A DNA stretch of 64,000 nt, taken from the NCBI RefSeq assembly GCF_900143005.1, contig NZ_FRCS01000025.1, positions 1 through 64,000 on the forward strand, read 5' to 3'. Positions within the stretch are counted from its first letter, which is position 1; each line of letters opens with the position of its first letter. Below the pieces are notes generated by a model. It made no database searches. It was not told the DNA's origin and saw only the letters and a program-made list of their open reading frames with translations. This stretch comes from Cryptosporangium aurantiacum (lineage in GTDB: Bacteria; Actinomycetota; Actinomycetes; Mycobacteriales; Cryptosporangiaceae). Below, piece after piece: positions 15,788-23,535 of the stretch. A program made the position numbers and the translations under genes.

Positions 15788-16849
15788 TCAGGGGGTTGTG
15801 AGAGCGGGCTGTTCGCCGTTGACCGGCAGCGCGTGGGAGTGATGCCAGCTCACCCGGACCCGGTCACCGCGGTCGAACCGGTGTCCGTCGGCAGAGTCGC
15901 CGGTATCGCCTTCGTTCTGTCGCTGCACGACCAGCTGGCCGCCGGCGTCGAGATCCACGACGTACCGGGTGGACGCGCCGAGGTAGATCTCCTCGCGCAC
16001 GGTGCCCTCGGCAGCGGAACCGTCCGCCGAGGACGCATCGGAGAGCGCAGCGATCCGGATCTTCTCGGGCCGGATGCTGACCGTGGCCTCGTCGCCGAGG
16101 ATCGCGGCCGCGGTCGCTCCGGAGAGGAGGTTCGTGACGCCGACAAAACCCGCGACGAAGTCGGTGCGAGGGCGTTCGTAGAGGCCGGCCGGGGTGTCGA
16201 TCTGCTCGATCCGTCCACCGCGGACGACCGCCACCCGGTCGCTCATCGTCAGCGCCTCGTCCTGGTCGTGGGTGACCAGGACGAACGTGATGCCGACGTC
16301 CCGCTGCAGCTGCTTCAGCTCGACCTGCATCTCCAGACGCAGTGCCCGGTCGAGCGCGCCCAGCGGCTCGTCGAGCAGCAGGACCTTCGGACGGTTGACG
16401 AGCGCGCGGGCCAGCGCGACCCGCTGCCGCTGGCCGCCGGAGAGCTGCCCGGGCCGACGGTCACCGAAGCCGGTGAGGCGGACCGAGGTCAGCGCCTGCT
16501 CCGCGCGCTCCCGCCGCTCCCGCTTGCCGACGCCCTTGACCCGCAGGCCGTACTCCACGTTGCCGAGCACGCTCAGGTGCGGGAACAACGCGTAGTCCTG
16601 GAACACGGTGTTGACGTCCCGGTCGTACGGCGGCCGGCGCGTGACGTCGACGCCCTGCAGGAGGACCTGGCCGTCGGTCGGTAACTCGAACCCGGCGATC
16701 ATCCGGAGCAGCGTCGTCTTGCCTGATCCGGACGGCCCGAGCAGCGAGAAGAACTCACCGTCGGGGATCTCCAGGTCGATGCCGGCGACGGCCTCGACGT
16801 CACCGAACGTCTTGCGCAAGCCGCGCAGTTCGATGGCCGGCGCACTCAT
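15788..16849 (-). CDS. potA: ABC transporter ATPase, PotA type
   Basis: 353 residues. Walker A is GPSGSGKT (38-45), the Q-loop lies in TVFQDYALFP, the signature is LSGGQ (136-140), Walker B is LLLDE (157-161), and the D-loop GALD and switch His194 (VTHDQDEAL) are all present, so it is catalytically intact. A C-terminal TOBE domain (about 235-340) contains SIRPEKIRI and VREEIYLGASTRYVV, as in PotA/UgpC-type subunits. It is the first gene of the operon, with a candidate promoter and palindrome immediately upstream, and divergent from a GntR regulator. Confidence 0.9.
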   Translation of the reverse strand: MSAPAIELRGLRKTFGDVEAVAGIDLEIPDGEFFSLLGPSGSGKTTLLRMIAGFELPTDGQVLLQGVDVTRRPPYDRDVNTVFQDYALFPHLSVLGNVEYGLRVKGVGKRERRERAEQALTSVRLTGFGDRRPGQLSGGQRQRVALARALVNRPKVLLLDEPLGALDRALRLEMQVELKQLQRDVGITFVLVTHDQDEALTMSDRVAVVRGGRIEQIDTPAGLYERPRTDFVAGFVGVTNLLSGATAAAILGDEATVSIRPEKIRIAALSDASSADGSAAEGTVREEIYLGASTRYVVDLDAGGQLVVQRQNEGDTGDSADGHRFDRGDRVRVSWHHSHALPVNGEQPALTTP

Positions 16850-16935
16850 CGGTACCTGCTGTTGGGACGCAACGGAACTCCGCGGGGGACGACGACGTTG
16901 GGCCGCAGGGCGACCCTGTGCTGACTACGCGCCGA

Positions 16936-16964
16936 AACCTATGACGTCATAGTTCACAGCACAA
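16936..16964 (-). promoter_or_regulatory. Candidate sigma-70-type promoter of the potADBC operon
   Basis: On the minus strand TTGTGC (16959-16964) is followed after exactly 17 nt by TAGGTT (16936-16941). The -10 fits TAnnnT, and the start of transcription would fall about 80 nt before the potA ATG. The operator palindrome overlaps the spacer and the -10. Confidence 0.55.
16940..16951. promoter_or_regulatory. Perfect 12-bp palindrome, candidate GntR operator
   Basis: TATGACGTCATA lies in the divergent region between potA and the GntR-family gene. It overlaps the predicted -10 and spacer of the pot promoter, a position suited to repression. It is AT-richer than the surroundings and is the only perfect dyad of this length noticed there. 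Confidence 0.6.
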
Positions 16965-17047
16965 TATGGGAGCCCGGGAATTTATCTTGGAGAAACGCGA
17001 GGCTCAGGAAGGCCGCAGCGTCGCGCAAGAGCAGGGGAAGGGTCGGC

Positions 17048-17809
17048 ATGGGGACGCGACGGTTCTACCGTGGGCCGCGGTCCGCGGTCTTCGCGCCGCT
17101 CGAGAGCCTGAGCCGGACGGAGCTGGTCACTCACCGGCTCGCCGACGCGATCATGCTCGGCCTGCTCACCGACGCCGAGCAGTTGCCGAGCGAGACCGAC
17201 CTCGCTACTGAGTTCGGGGTCTCCACCGTGACCGTGCGGGAAGCACTCACCGCGCTGCGCCAGCGCGGTCTGATCGAGACCCGCCGCGGCCGGGGCGGCG
17301 GCAGCTTCGTCCGGTCGCCCGCGGAAGACACCGGCGACGCGCTCCGCGACCGGCTGCGGGCGTTCAGTCCGGGCACGCTCCGTGACATCGGCGACCACTA
17401 CGCGGCGATCAGCGGGGCCGCCGCCCACCTCGCCGCCGAGCGTGCCGACACCGACGACGTCGAGCGGCTGACCGCTGCGGTGGCCACATTGGAGGCGGCG
17501 GTGACCCCCGGCGACCGGAGACGGGCGGACGGACACTTCTCGATCGAGGTCGCCGCTGCGGCCCAATCCGCGCGTCTGACCAGGGCGGAGATCGCGCTGC
17601 AGACCGAAGTGGGGCCGCTGCTCTGGCTGGTGCTGGAGGACGACGCCGCGCACCGGCGCGCTGCGGAGCGGTGCCGCGCGCTGACCGCGGCGGTCGTGAA
17701 AGGCGACAGCGCGAACGCGCGCGCCGCTGCCGAGAACCGCATCCACGACGCGGTCGACGACCTTACTGAGCGTCATCTCGAACTCGTCCGCGAGACGACG
17801 AACCCATAG
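17048..17809 (+). CDS. GntR-family (FadR/FCD) transcriptional regulator
   Basis: 253 residues. The N-terminal winged helix-turn-helix (about 25-90) shows LPSETDLATEFGVSTVTVREALTALRQRGLIETRRGRGGG, a textbook GntR signature. The C-terminal helical FCD domain (about 110-240) normally binds a carboxylic or metal-coordinated effector; ADGHFSIEVAAAAQS and AENRIHDAVDDL supply the His residues expected for metal binding. It is divergent from the polyamine-type operon and probably represses it through the palindrome at 16940. A Cache-like gene follows 55 nt downstream. ATG 17048 is preceded by an AAGGG site. Confidence 0.88.
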   Translation: MGTRRFYRGPRSAVFAPLESLSRTELVTHRLADAIMLGLLTDAEQLPSETDLATEFGVSTVTVREALTALRQRGLIETRRGRGGGSFVRSPAEDTGDALRDRLRAFSPGTLRDIGDHYAAISGAAAHLAAERADTDDVERLTAAVATLEAAVTPGDRRRADGHFSIEVAAAAQSARLTRAEIALQTEVGPLLWLVLEDDAAHRRAAERCRALTAAVVKGDSANARAAAENRIHDAVDDLTERHLELVRETTNP

Positions 17810-17864
17810 CGGGATCCCCCGGACACCCGACCCTCTCCGGCGCTGGTTGCGGGATGATCCGGGG

Positions 17865-18635
17865 ATGGATCGCACGCGCCATCCGCACATGACCGCGACG
17901 CCGCTCGGCGCCGCGCTGTCCGGGGTGGTCACCGCGGTCCGCACCACGGTCGAGGGGGTCTTCGCGGGGGTCGCCGCGTTACGCCGGGACGCCGAGGCCG
18001 TGTTCGGGCGCGCCCGTGAGATCGGCACCCCGGTCGAGCGCGACGATCTCGCGGAGCTCTACCCCGCGCTCACTGCCCCGCTCCGGACGCCGGGCGGCTT
18101 GGCGAAGGGTGCCGGGTTCGTCGCGGCGCCGCGCACGCTCGCCGACGCACCATGGTGGCTGGAGTGGTGGATCCGGGAACCGGCGGGCGAACCGAGCCGG
18201 CTGATCGTCGACGTCGACCCGGACGGCGAGCACTTCTACGACTACACCACGCTGCCCTGGTACCGAGACCCGCAGCGCACCGGCCTGCGGAACGTCGCCG
18301 GGCCCTACGTCGACTACCTCTGCACCGACGAGTACACGCTGACGTTCACCGAGTCGGTCAGGGACGGCGCCGCGTTTGTCGGGGTCGTCGGCAGCGACGT
18401 CGACGTGGGCCGGTTCGAGGCGATCGTGCTGCCGTCGCTGCGTGCGGTGCCGTGCGTGGCGACGCTGATCAACGCGCACGGCCGGGTGATCGCGTCGAAC
18501 TCACCGCGCCGCAGCGGCGGGTCGCTGGTGCGGGACGTCGACGTGGCCGCGCTGTGGGCTGCCGGGGGCCCGTCCGACGGTACGCGGCTGGTGCGGTGCG
18601 GAGACTTCCCGATCGGGATCCTGCTGGAGCCCTAG
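17865..18635 (+). CDS. Cache-type sensor-domain protein linked to the GntR/pot locus
   Basis: 256 residues. The central part (PWWLEWWIREPAGEPSRLIVDVDPDGEHFYDYTTLPWYRDP...GPYVDYLCTDEYTLTFTESV) resembles dCache/PDC ligand-sensing domains, in which WYRDP-VAGPYVD-type segments form the ligand pocket. Unlike most Cache proteins there is no obvious membrane helix, kinase or methyl-accepting domain, so it seems to be a free-standing ligand-binding protein. Its place right after the GntR gene and near the importer suggests it senses or modulates response to the transported substrate. ATG 17865 was chosen; TTG 17847 and ATG 17889 are alternatives. Moderate certainty. Confidence 0.6.
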   Translation: MDRTRHPHMTATPLGAALSGVVTAVRTTVEGVFAGVAALRRDAEAVFGRAREIGTPVERDDLAELYPALTAPLRTPGGLAKGAGFVAAPRTLADAPWWLEWWIREPAGEPSRLIVDVDPDGEHFYDYTTLPWYRDPQRTGLRNVAGPYVDYLCTDEYTLTFTESVRDGAAFVGVVGSDVDVGRFEAIVLPSLRAVPCVATLINAHGRVIASNSPRRSGGSLVRDVDVAALWAAGGPSDGTRLVRCGDFPIGILLEP

Positions 18636-18646
18636 AAGCTGGAGCC

Positions 18647-19231
18647 CTAGAAGCAGGGTGCGTCCGCGGGCCACCGCTCGGCGAGGACCAGGTGTAAATG
18701 GCCCACGTCGCCGAACTCCTCCAGGCCGACGTAGTCGTGCGCGACCCGCACAAAACCCGCGGGCACCTCGATCTCCAACGCCTCCCGGAGCTGGCGGCGT
18801 GCCTCCTCGGTGGTGCGGACCTCGTCCGTGCCGTCCAGCGCCGCGAACAGGTCGGCCTGCAGACCGGACGGAGACGGGTCGACGCGCACCCGGTTGCCCG
18901 CGCACTCGACGCGCATACCGGCCGGGACTCGCGCTCGGTAGTACTCGAAACAGGCGGTGAGCCGTTCGTTCTGCGCGGGTGTGGGAGCGTCGGCGCCGTA
19001 CAGCGGAGGTAACAGCTCGAATCGGAGGCCCGCCCAACCGACACCGTGCCCCTCCAGCGGGACCTGCACGGTCTCGATGCCCAGCGCCGGTTCAGCGCCC
19101 AGCCGGTCGCGGACCGCAGCCCTGGCCGCGACCAGGTCGGCCGACGGCCCCAGCCGCTCGCCGGTGGACAGCACGGGTTCCCAGCCGTCATCGGTGCGGC
19201 GGTAGGTCACCGCGATCCGCTCGTCCACCAC
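18647..19231 (-). CDS. Conserved-looking hypothetical protein (194 aa)
   Basis: No family recognised. The product starts VVDERIAVTYRRTDDGWEPVL and has an alpha/beta-looking pattern with strands and amphipathic helices (DADLVAARAAVRDRL-like, TEEARRQLREALEIEV), but no signal peptide or membrane span. Codon use is normal for the region. Its GTG start lies one base after the stop of the upstream 408-residue protein, with GAGG overlapping, so the two are translationally coupled and probably work together. The 3' end is close to a 16-nt near-duplication (CTGGAGCCCTAGAAG, about 18627-18656), which carries the stop of the Cache gene. Confidence 0.6.
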   Translation of the reverse strand: MVDERIAVTYRRTDDGWEPVLSTGERLGPSADLVAARAAVRDRLGAEPALGIETVQVPLEGHGVGWAGLRFELLPPLYGADAPTPAQNERLTACFEYYRARVPAGMRVECAGNRVRVDPSPSGLQADLFAALDGTDEVRTTEEARRQLREALEIEVPAGFVRVAHDYVGLEEFGDVGHLHLVLAERWPADAPCF

Positions 19232-19232
19232 C

Positions 19233-20459
19233 TCATCCTGCCCGACTGTCCTTGTGCAGCGGAGCGGTGAGCGCGGACACGATCAGGATGCTCAGCCGGC
19301 GCGCCCGGTCGGCGGTGAGACCTGCCTCCTCGGCCGCCTCGTCGACGATGTGACCGACGGTGGCTGCGCCGAGGCTGCTCAGGTGGGGCAGCGTCGTGGC
19401 CGGCCCGTGGATCGGGCGTCGGCTCGCCGCCTTCCGGTTCCGACGCCAACGGACGACGCCGTTGTGGTGACGCGTTCCGACGTGCCCGAGGACGCCGGTC
19501 GCAGCGCACGTGAGCATCGCCAGCGTGAGCGGAGTGACGAGTTCGGCGTTGTCGCCGCCGAGTTGCAGGGCGAGCGGATCGTCACGCTTGGCGCCGGACA
19601 GCGACCACCGGATGACCCGGCGCCGGAGCATCTCGTCGGTGAAAAAGCGCCGGGCGACGATCGGGAAGCGAGCCAGCTCGGCGGGCGCGAGTTCCTCGAC
19701 GATACGGTTGGCGGCACCGGCCACCGTATGCGGCCCCAGGCCCGTCACCGGCTCCGGCTCCGGCTCCGGCTCATCCCGCTCGTCCCGCTCGTCCGGCCCG
19801 CCCAGATCCCCCGAGCCGGGCGAACTCGCCGCGGGCTCGCCCGCTTCCGCGCGGTCGTATCCCGGGCCGTGCTGTCCGGAGACAGGGTGTCCGGAGACAG
19901 GGTGTCCAGCGGCATGGTGTCCGGAGGCGCGGTGTCCGGAGACGCGGTCTCCCGAGGCGCGGACTCCCGCGCCGACGCCTTCCGAGGCGTCGTCCCCCGG
20001 AACGTCGCCTTCCGGAACGTCGCCTTCCGGGACGTCGTCTCCCGGAACGTCGTCTCCCGGGCCGTCGTCGAACCGGGGTTCGTCCGACACGTCGGACGCG
20101 GCCTCGCCGACGGGCCGCTCCGGCTCGGGCTCCGACACGGACCGAGACCCAGACGCGGGCTCAGCAGCGGCGGGCCAGACGACCTCACCCTCGATCACGG
20201 CGGGCGCCCGCTCGGCGAACCCACCGAACGGATCGTGTGCTTCGCGTCCGATCGACGGTTCCCGGTACGGGTTGAGCACGAACCGCGCCGTCGGAGCGTC
20301 GTCCTCGTCGTACTCGAGGAGCCCCCGGTACGGGTTCAGCACGAACCGCGCCGTCGGCGTCTCGTCCTCGGTGTCGGGATCGAGCAGGAACGGGGCGGTC
20401 GGCGCGTCGTCATCGAACGCGGTGCTCCGGTGGCGTCCCTCCCCGAACGGGCCGCTCAT
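19233..20459 (-). CDS. Modular unknown protein with N-terminal DDAPTARFVLNPYR repeats
   Basis: 408 residues in three parts. The N-terminus carries three copies of a short motif (DDAPTAPFLLDP, DETPTARFVLNPYR, DDAPTARFVLNPYR). The middle (about 100-240) is low complexity: GDDVPEGDVPEGD-type acidic repeats followed by SGHRASGHHAAGHPVSGHP His-rich repeats and an EPEPEPEP run. The C-terminal 160 residues look globular and helical (TVAGAANRIVEELAPAELARFPIVARRFFTDEMLRR...). No family was recognised. The repeats suggest a scaffold with multiple docking motifs and a disordered linker. It is coupled to the next gene (18647-19231) and lies downstream of an APC permease on the same strand. Confidence 0.6.
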   Translation of the reverse strand: MSGPFGEGRHRSTAFDDDAPTAPFLLDPDTEDETPTARFVLNPYRGLLEYDEDDAPTARFVLNPYREPSIGREAHDPFGGFAERAPAVIEGEVVWPAAAEPASGSRSVSEPEPERPVGEAASDVSDEPRFDDGPGDDVPGDDVPEGDVPEGDVPGDDASEGVGAGVRASGDRVSGHRASGHHAAGHPVSGHPVSGQHGPGYDRAEAGEPAASSPGSGDLGGPDERDERDEPEPEPEPVTGLGPHTVAGAANRIVEELAPAELARFPIVARRFFTDEMLRRRVIRWSLSGAKRDDPLALQLGGDNAELVTPLTLAMLTCAATGVLGHVGTRHHNGVVRWRRNRKAASRRPIHGPATTLPHLSSLGAATVGHIVDEAAEEAGLTADRARRLSILIVSALTAPLHKDSRAG

Positions 20460-20497
20460 CGGGCGCCACCTCCCTCGTTACGCGCGCGATGACGCCT

Positions 20498-22033
20498 TTA
20501 TCGGCCGTTTCTGGGCCCGGATGAGGCCGATACCCCATCAAATTCGAAGGGCTGGCCGGCGTCCCAGTTGTCGGGGTTCGATTCGGCGGCCTTGCGCGTC
20601 CCGGCGAGCCGCTCCAGCAGGTCCGGCCGGGACGACCGCACCAGCTGCGCCCGCACGATGCCCGCCACGAACGTCAGCGCGACGAGGATCGGCAGTAGCC
20701 ACGTCAGCAGCGATCCGGGCTCGACGTCGAGCCGGGCGTCGGACTCTGCCACGGTCAGCACCAGCAGCGAGGCGAGCGCGACACCGGCGGTCAGGGCCGC
20801 GATCAGCACGCCCTCCCAGCCGAAGAACCCGTCGGACTCCGAGTCGCTGCGCAGGAAGTACACGGCGATCGCGAAGAACACCACGACGAACATCAGCACC
20901 GCGCTCAGCGCGCCGAGGTGCGACATGATCAGGAAGACGCCCAGGTACGGCTTCGCACCGGCGACCGCGAACACGAGCAGGACGACGATCGTCAACCCGC
21001 TCATCGCCCACGAACCGTGCAGCGGCACCCGCCGCGGACCGTGCTCCTTGGCGAACCACGCGGGCAGCAGACCGTCCGCCGCGGCCACCTGGAAGTGCCG
21101 CGCCGCGAGGCTGTGGAACGCGAGCAGCGCACCGACCGTGCTGACGGTCGTGATCAGGAAGAACGCGTTCGCGGCGCCGGCGCCGAAGTTCGCCTCGATC
21201 GAGTCGGGCACCAGGAAGATCGGGTTCTCCCGAGCCTCGACGACAAAGTCGTCGCCGCCGGTCACCACGGTCACCAGCCAGGTGGACGTCGCGTAGAGCA
21301 CGACCAGCCCGAGGATGCCGAGGTAGGTGGCCTTCGACGCGGTCTTCCGGCCGGCGCCCGACTCGTTCTGGAACACCCGCCCGGCCTCGACGCCGACGTA
21401 GGTCAACGCGAGGAACCCGACCGCCGCTCCGATCGAACCGCTGAACACCGACGTCGGGTCGAGCGCCTCCGGCGTGATGCCGTCCGGGCCGGGCTTCGTC
21501 AGCGCGGAGAGGTCGAATAGGAAGATGCCAGGGAGCTGGATCACGACGATCGCGGCGAGCACGATCGCGCGGACCTTGAAGCTCGTCGTCCCGAGGAAGC
21601 CGATCAGCGCGACGACCGGCACCGCGATCATCCACCACTCGACGCTGATGCCCGCGTCCCCGAGCGGAGTGACGATCTCCTCGCCGATCAGCCCGACGTT
21701 CGCGATCGTCATCGACGCGTACGTGAGCGCACCCAGCGCCGCGACGCCGTAACCGATCGCTGCGCCGAGACCACGCCCGGCAAACGTGTAGAGCCCCTTG
21801 GCGTCCGGGATCTGTCGCGCCGCCGCACTCCAGGCCGCCGCGGAGACCAGCATGATCGCGCCCAGCGCGCTGTAGAGCAGGGGTAAGCCGAGCACTCCGG
21901 TGGCTGCACCGATGCTGCCGACGCCGCCGGACAGCAGCGTGATCGGAGCGGGCACGGCCACCACGATGGCGGTCAGGACCAGCATCTTCGCCAGGGAACG
22001 CGGTGGGTTGGGGGCGGTACCGGACACGGCCAC
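20498..22033 (-). CDS. APC superfamily amino acid/polyamine permease
   Basis: 511 residues with about 12 hydrophobic segments. The N-terminal consensus of the family is visible (AKMLVLTAIVVAVPAPITLLSGGVGSIGAATG, then IPDAKGLYTFAGRGLG). TM6-region residues FLALTYVGVEAGRVFQNES are typical of APC transporters. It likely imports an amino acid or amine by cation symport; the substrate is not predictable. The GTG start at 22033 is preceded by GAGGAG. The 38-nt gap to the next gene downstream suggests possible cotranscription with the two unknown genes. Its divergent neighbour is the NYN-domain gene. Confidence 0.85.
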   Translation of the reverse strand: MAVSGTAPNPPRSLAKMLVLTAIVVAVPAPITLLSGGVGSIGAATGVLGLPLLYSALGAIMLVSAAAWSAAARQIPDAKGLYTFAGRGLGAAIGYGVAALGALTYASMTIANVGLIGEEIVTPLGDAGISVEWWMIAVPVVALIGFLGTTSFKVRAIVLAAIVVIQLPGIFLFDLSALTKPGPDGITPEALDPTSVFSGSIGAAVGFLALTYVGVEAGRVFQNESGAGRKTASKATYLGILGLVVLYATSTWLVTVVTGGDDFVVEARENPIFLVPDSIEANFGAGAANAFFLITTVSTVGALLAFHSLAARHFQVAAADGLLPAWFAKEHGPRRVPLHGSWAMSGLTIVVLLVFAVAGAKPYLGVFLIMSHLGALSAVLMFVVVFFAIAVYFLRSDSESDGFFGWEGVLIAALTAGVALASLLVLTVAESDARLDVEPGSLLTWLLPILVALTFVAGIVRAQLVRSSRPDLLERLAGTRKAAESNPDNWDAGQPFEFDGVSASSGPRNGR

Positions 22034-22218
22034 GGGCTCCTCAGGTGATGCTCATCCGTCTCAGCACGAAGGTGACAAAAATCGAACACCGATGCTGAAG
22101 CAGAGGCACACGTTATCAGTCGGGTTAGTGAGGAAAAGCAGTGCGGCAGCTCACACGAGGGCACGGAACGGATGCCCCCGGCCGGCAGCCCCGACGAGTC
22201 GTCCCTGGCCAGGGCGAC

Positions 22219-22224
22219 TACCGT
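22219..22224 (+). promoter_or_regulatory. Possible -10 element for a leaderless NYN transcript
   Basis: TACCGT fits TAnnnT and ends 8 nt before ATG 22233, which has no ribosome binding site. This spacing is what leaderless actinobacterial genes show. No clear -35 is seen. Confidence 0.35.
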
Positions 22225-22232
22225 GTCCTCAC

Positions 22233-22805
22233 ATGGACCGGGCCTCTGTGCAGACCACCTATCTACTGGTCGACGGCGAGAACATCGACGCCACGCTCGG
22301 CAGCAACATCTTCGGCGGCCGTCGGCCCAGCCCGCAGGAGCGTCCCCGCTGGGAGCGCGTCCGGGACTTCGCGAGCGAGACGTGGGACCGCCAGGTCAAG
22401 GCACTGTTCTTCCTCAACGCCAGCTCCGGGCAGCTGCCGCTGCCGTTCATCCAGGCGCTGCTCGCGTTGGACTACCAGCCGATCCCGCTGTCCGGCGGCG
22501 CCGGGGAGAAGGTCGTCGACATCGGTATCCAGCGGACGCTCGACGCGCTGGTGGACCGGCCCGGCGACGTGCTCCTGGCCAGCCACGACGGGGACTTCTT
22601 CGACCAGATCGAGCGGCTGCTCGACGGGAACAGACGGGTCGGGCTGCTCGGCTTCCGCGAGTTCGTCAACTCCCGCTTCACCGAGCTGACCGCTCAGGGT
22701 CTGGAGATCTACGACCTCGAGGACGACGTCCGCTGCTTCAACGCGCGCTTGCCGCGCGTCCGAATCATCAACATCGACCGCTTCGACCCGCTCCCGTACC
22801 TGTGA
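22233..22805 (+). CDS. NYN domain protein (PIN-like nuclease fold)
   Basis: 190 residues. The fold of NYN/LabA-like proteins is clear: the first strand ends in the acidic motif YLLVDGENID (Asp near 14), a central Asp lies in VVDIGIQRTLDALV, and a third acidic cluster is SHDGDFFDQI. These positions form the metal site of PIN-like ribonucleases. The C-terminal FREFVNSRFTELTAQGLEIYDLEDDV fits the family. It is probably an RNase or an RNA-binding relative. It sits 104 nt upstream of the flotillin cassette on the same strand; the gap contains a palindrome, so it may be separately regulated. No ribosome site precedes the ATG. Confidence 0.85.
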   Translation: MDRASVQTTYLLVDGENIDATLGSNIFGGRRPSPQERPRWERVRDFASETWDRQVKALFFLNASSGQLPLPFIQALLALDYQPIPLSGGAGEKVVDIGIQRTLDALVDRPGDVLLASHDGDFFDQIERLLDGNRRVGLLGFREFVNSRFTELTAQGLEIYDLEDDVRCFNARLPRVRIINIDRFDPLPYL

Positions 22806-22830
22806 GCCGGTCCGGCTGAGAGTCGTACAT

Positions 22831-22840
22831 GAGACGTCTC
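22831..22840. promoter_or_regulatory. Perfect 10-bp palindrome upstream of the flotillin cassette
   Basis: GAGACGTCTC lies 26 nt after the NYN stop and about 70 nt before the first cassette gene. A shorter dyad GTTG-AAA-CAAC follows at 22851-22861. Either could be an operator; no regulator gene is adjacent. Confidence 0.4.
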
Positions 22841-22909
22841 GCTGTTGCGCGTTGAAACAACCTGTCACTCTGCTGACCACAAGAACAACAGCGGAGAGGA
22901 CACGGCCCG

Positions 22910-23527
22910 GTGGGCGATCTGGTCAATGCGGCCTTCGGTTTCCCGGCGGTTCTCTTCACGTTCGCCCTGGCGGTAGTGGTCGGGTACTGGGTGCTGGTGA
23001 TCGCGGGTGGTCTCGGCATCGACGCACTCGACTCCGACGGAGGTGCGGAGGCGTCCGATGGCGGTCTGTCCGGCGCGCTCGGCGCCCTCGGTCTCGGCGG
23101 GGTCCCGGCGAGCGTCACGCTCACGGTCCTGATCGCGGTGGCCTGGTTCGGCAGCTTCACCGGAAGCGCGCTGGTCGGTAACGACGGCGTGCTCGTCGAC
23201 GTCGGCATTCTCACCGCGGCGATCGTGGTCGCCTGGCTCGCGACCAAGCTGGCGGTCCGTCCACTCCGCCGATTCTTCCCGGAGGAGATCGTGGCCTCGC
23301 GCTCCGATTTCCTCGGCCAGGTCTGCGTGATTCGTACCGGTCGGGTCGACGCGAAATTCGGCCAAGCGGAAGTGACCGCCGAAGACGGATCATCCGCCCT
23401 TGTGCAGGTACGTCAAACTGGCGAGTACGAACTCAGCGCCGGGAATACCGCGCTGATCTATGACTACGACGCGGACGGCGAATTCTTCTTCGTCATGCCG
23501 TTCAACGCTGCCCACCCACGGAGCTGA
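22910..23527 (+). CDS. YqiJ-like OB-fold membrane protein, partner of the flotillin
   Basis: 205 residues. Three hydrophobic stretches (about 8-35, 64-85 and 95-115) anchor it. The soluble C-terminal domain (about 125-205) has the small beta-barrel look of NfeD/YqiJ OB-folds (FLGQVCVIRTGRVDAKFGQAEVTAEDGSSALVQVR). In bacteria NfeD- or YqiJ-type proteins are encoded beside flotillins and are thought to act with them in membrane microdomains. The GTG start is preceded by GGAGAGG; the flotillin gene starts 8 nt after its stop, so the genes are an operon. A plain NfeD name is an alternative. Confidence 0.75.
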   Translation: MGDLVNAAFGFPAVLFTFALAVVVGYWVLVIAGGLGIDALDSDGGAEASDGGLSGALGALGLGGVPASVTLTVLIAVAWFGSFTGSALVGNDGVLVDVGILTAAIVVAWLATKLAVRPLRRFFPEEIVASRSDFLGQVCVIRTGRVDAKFGQAEVTAEDGSSALVQVRQTGEYELSAGNTALIYDYDADGEFFFVMPFNAAHPRS

Positions 23528-23535
23528 AGACACCT

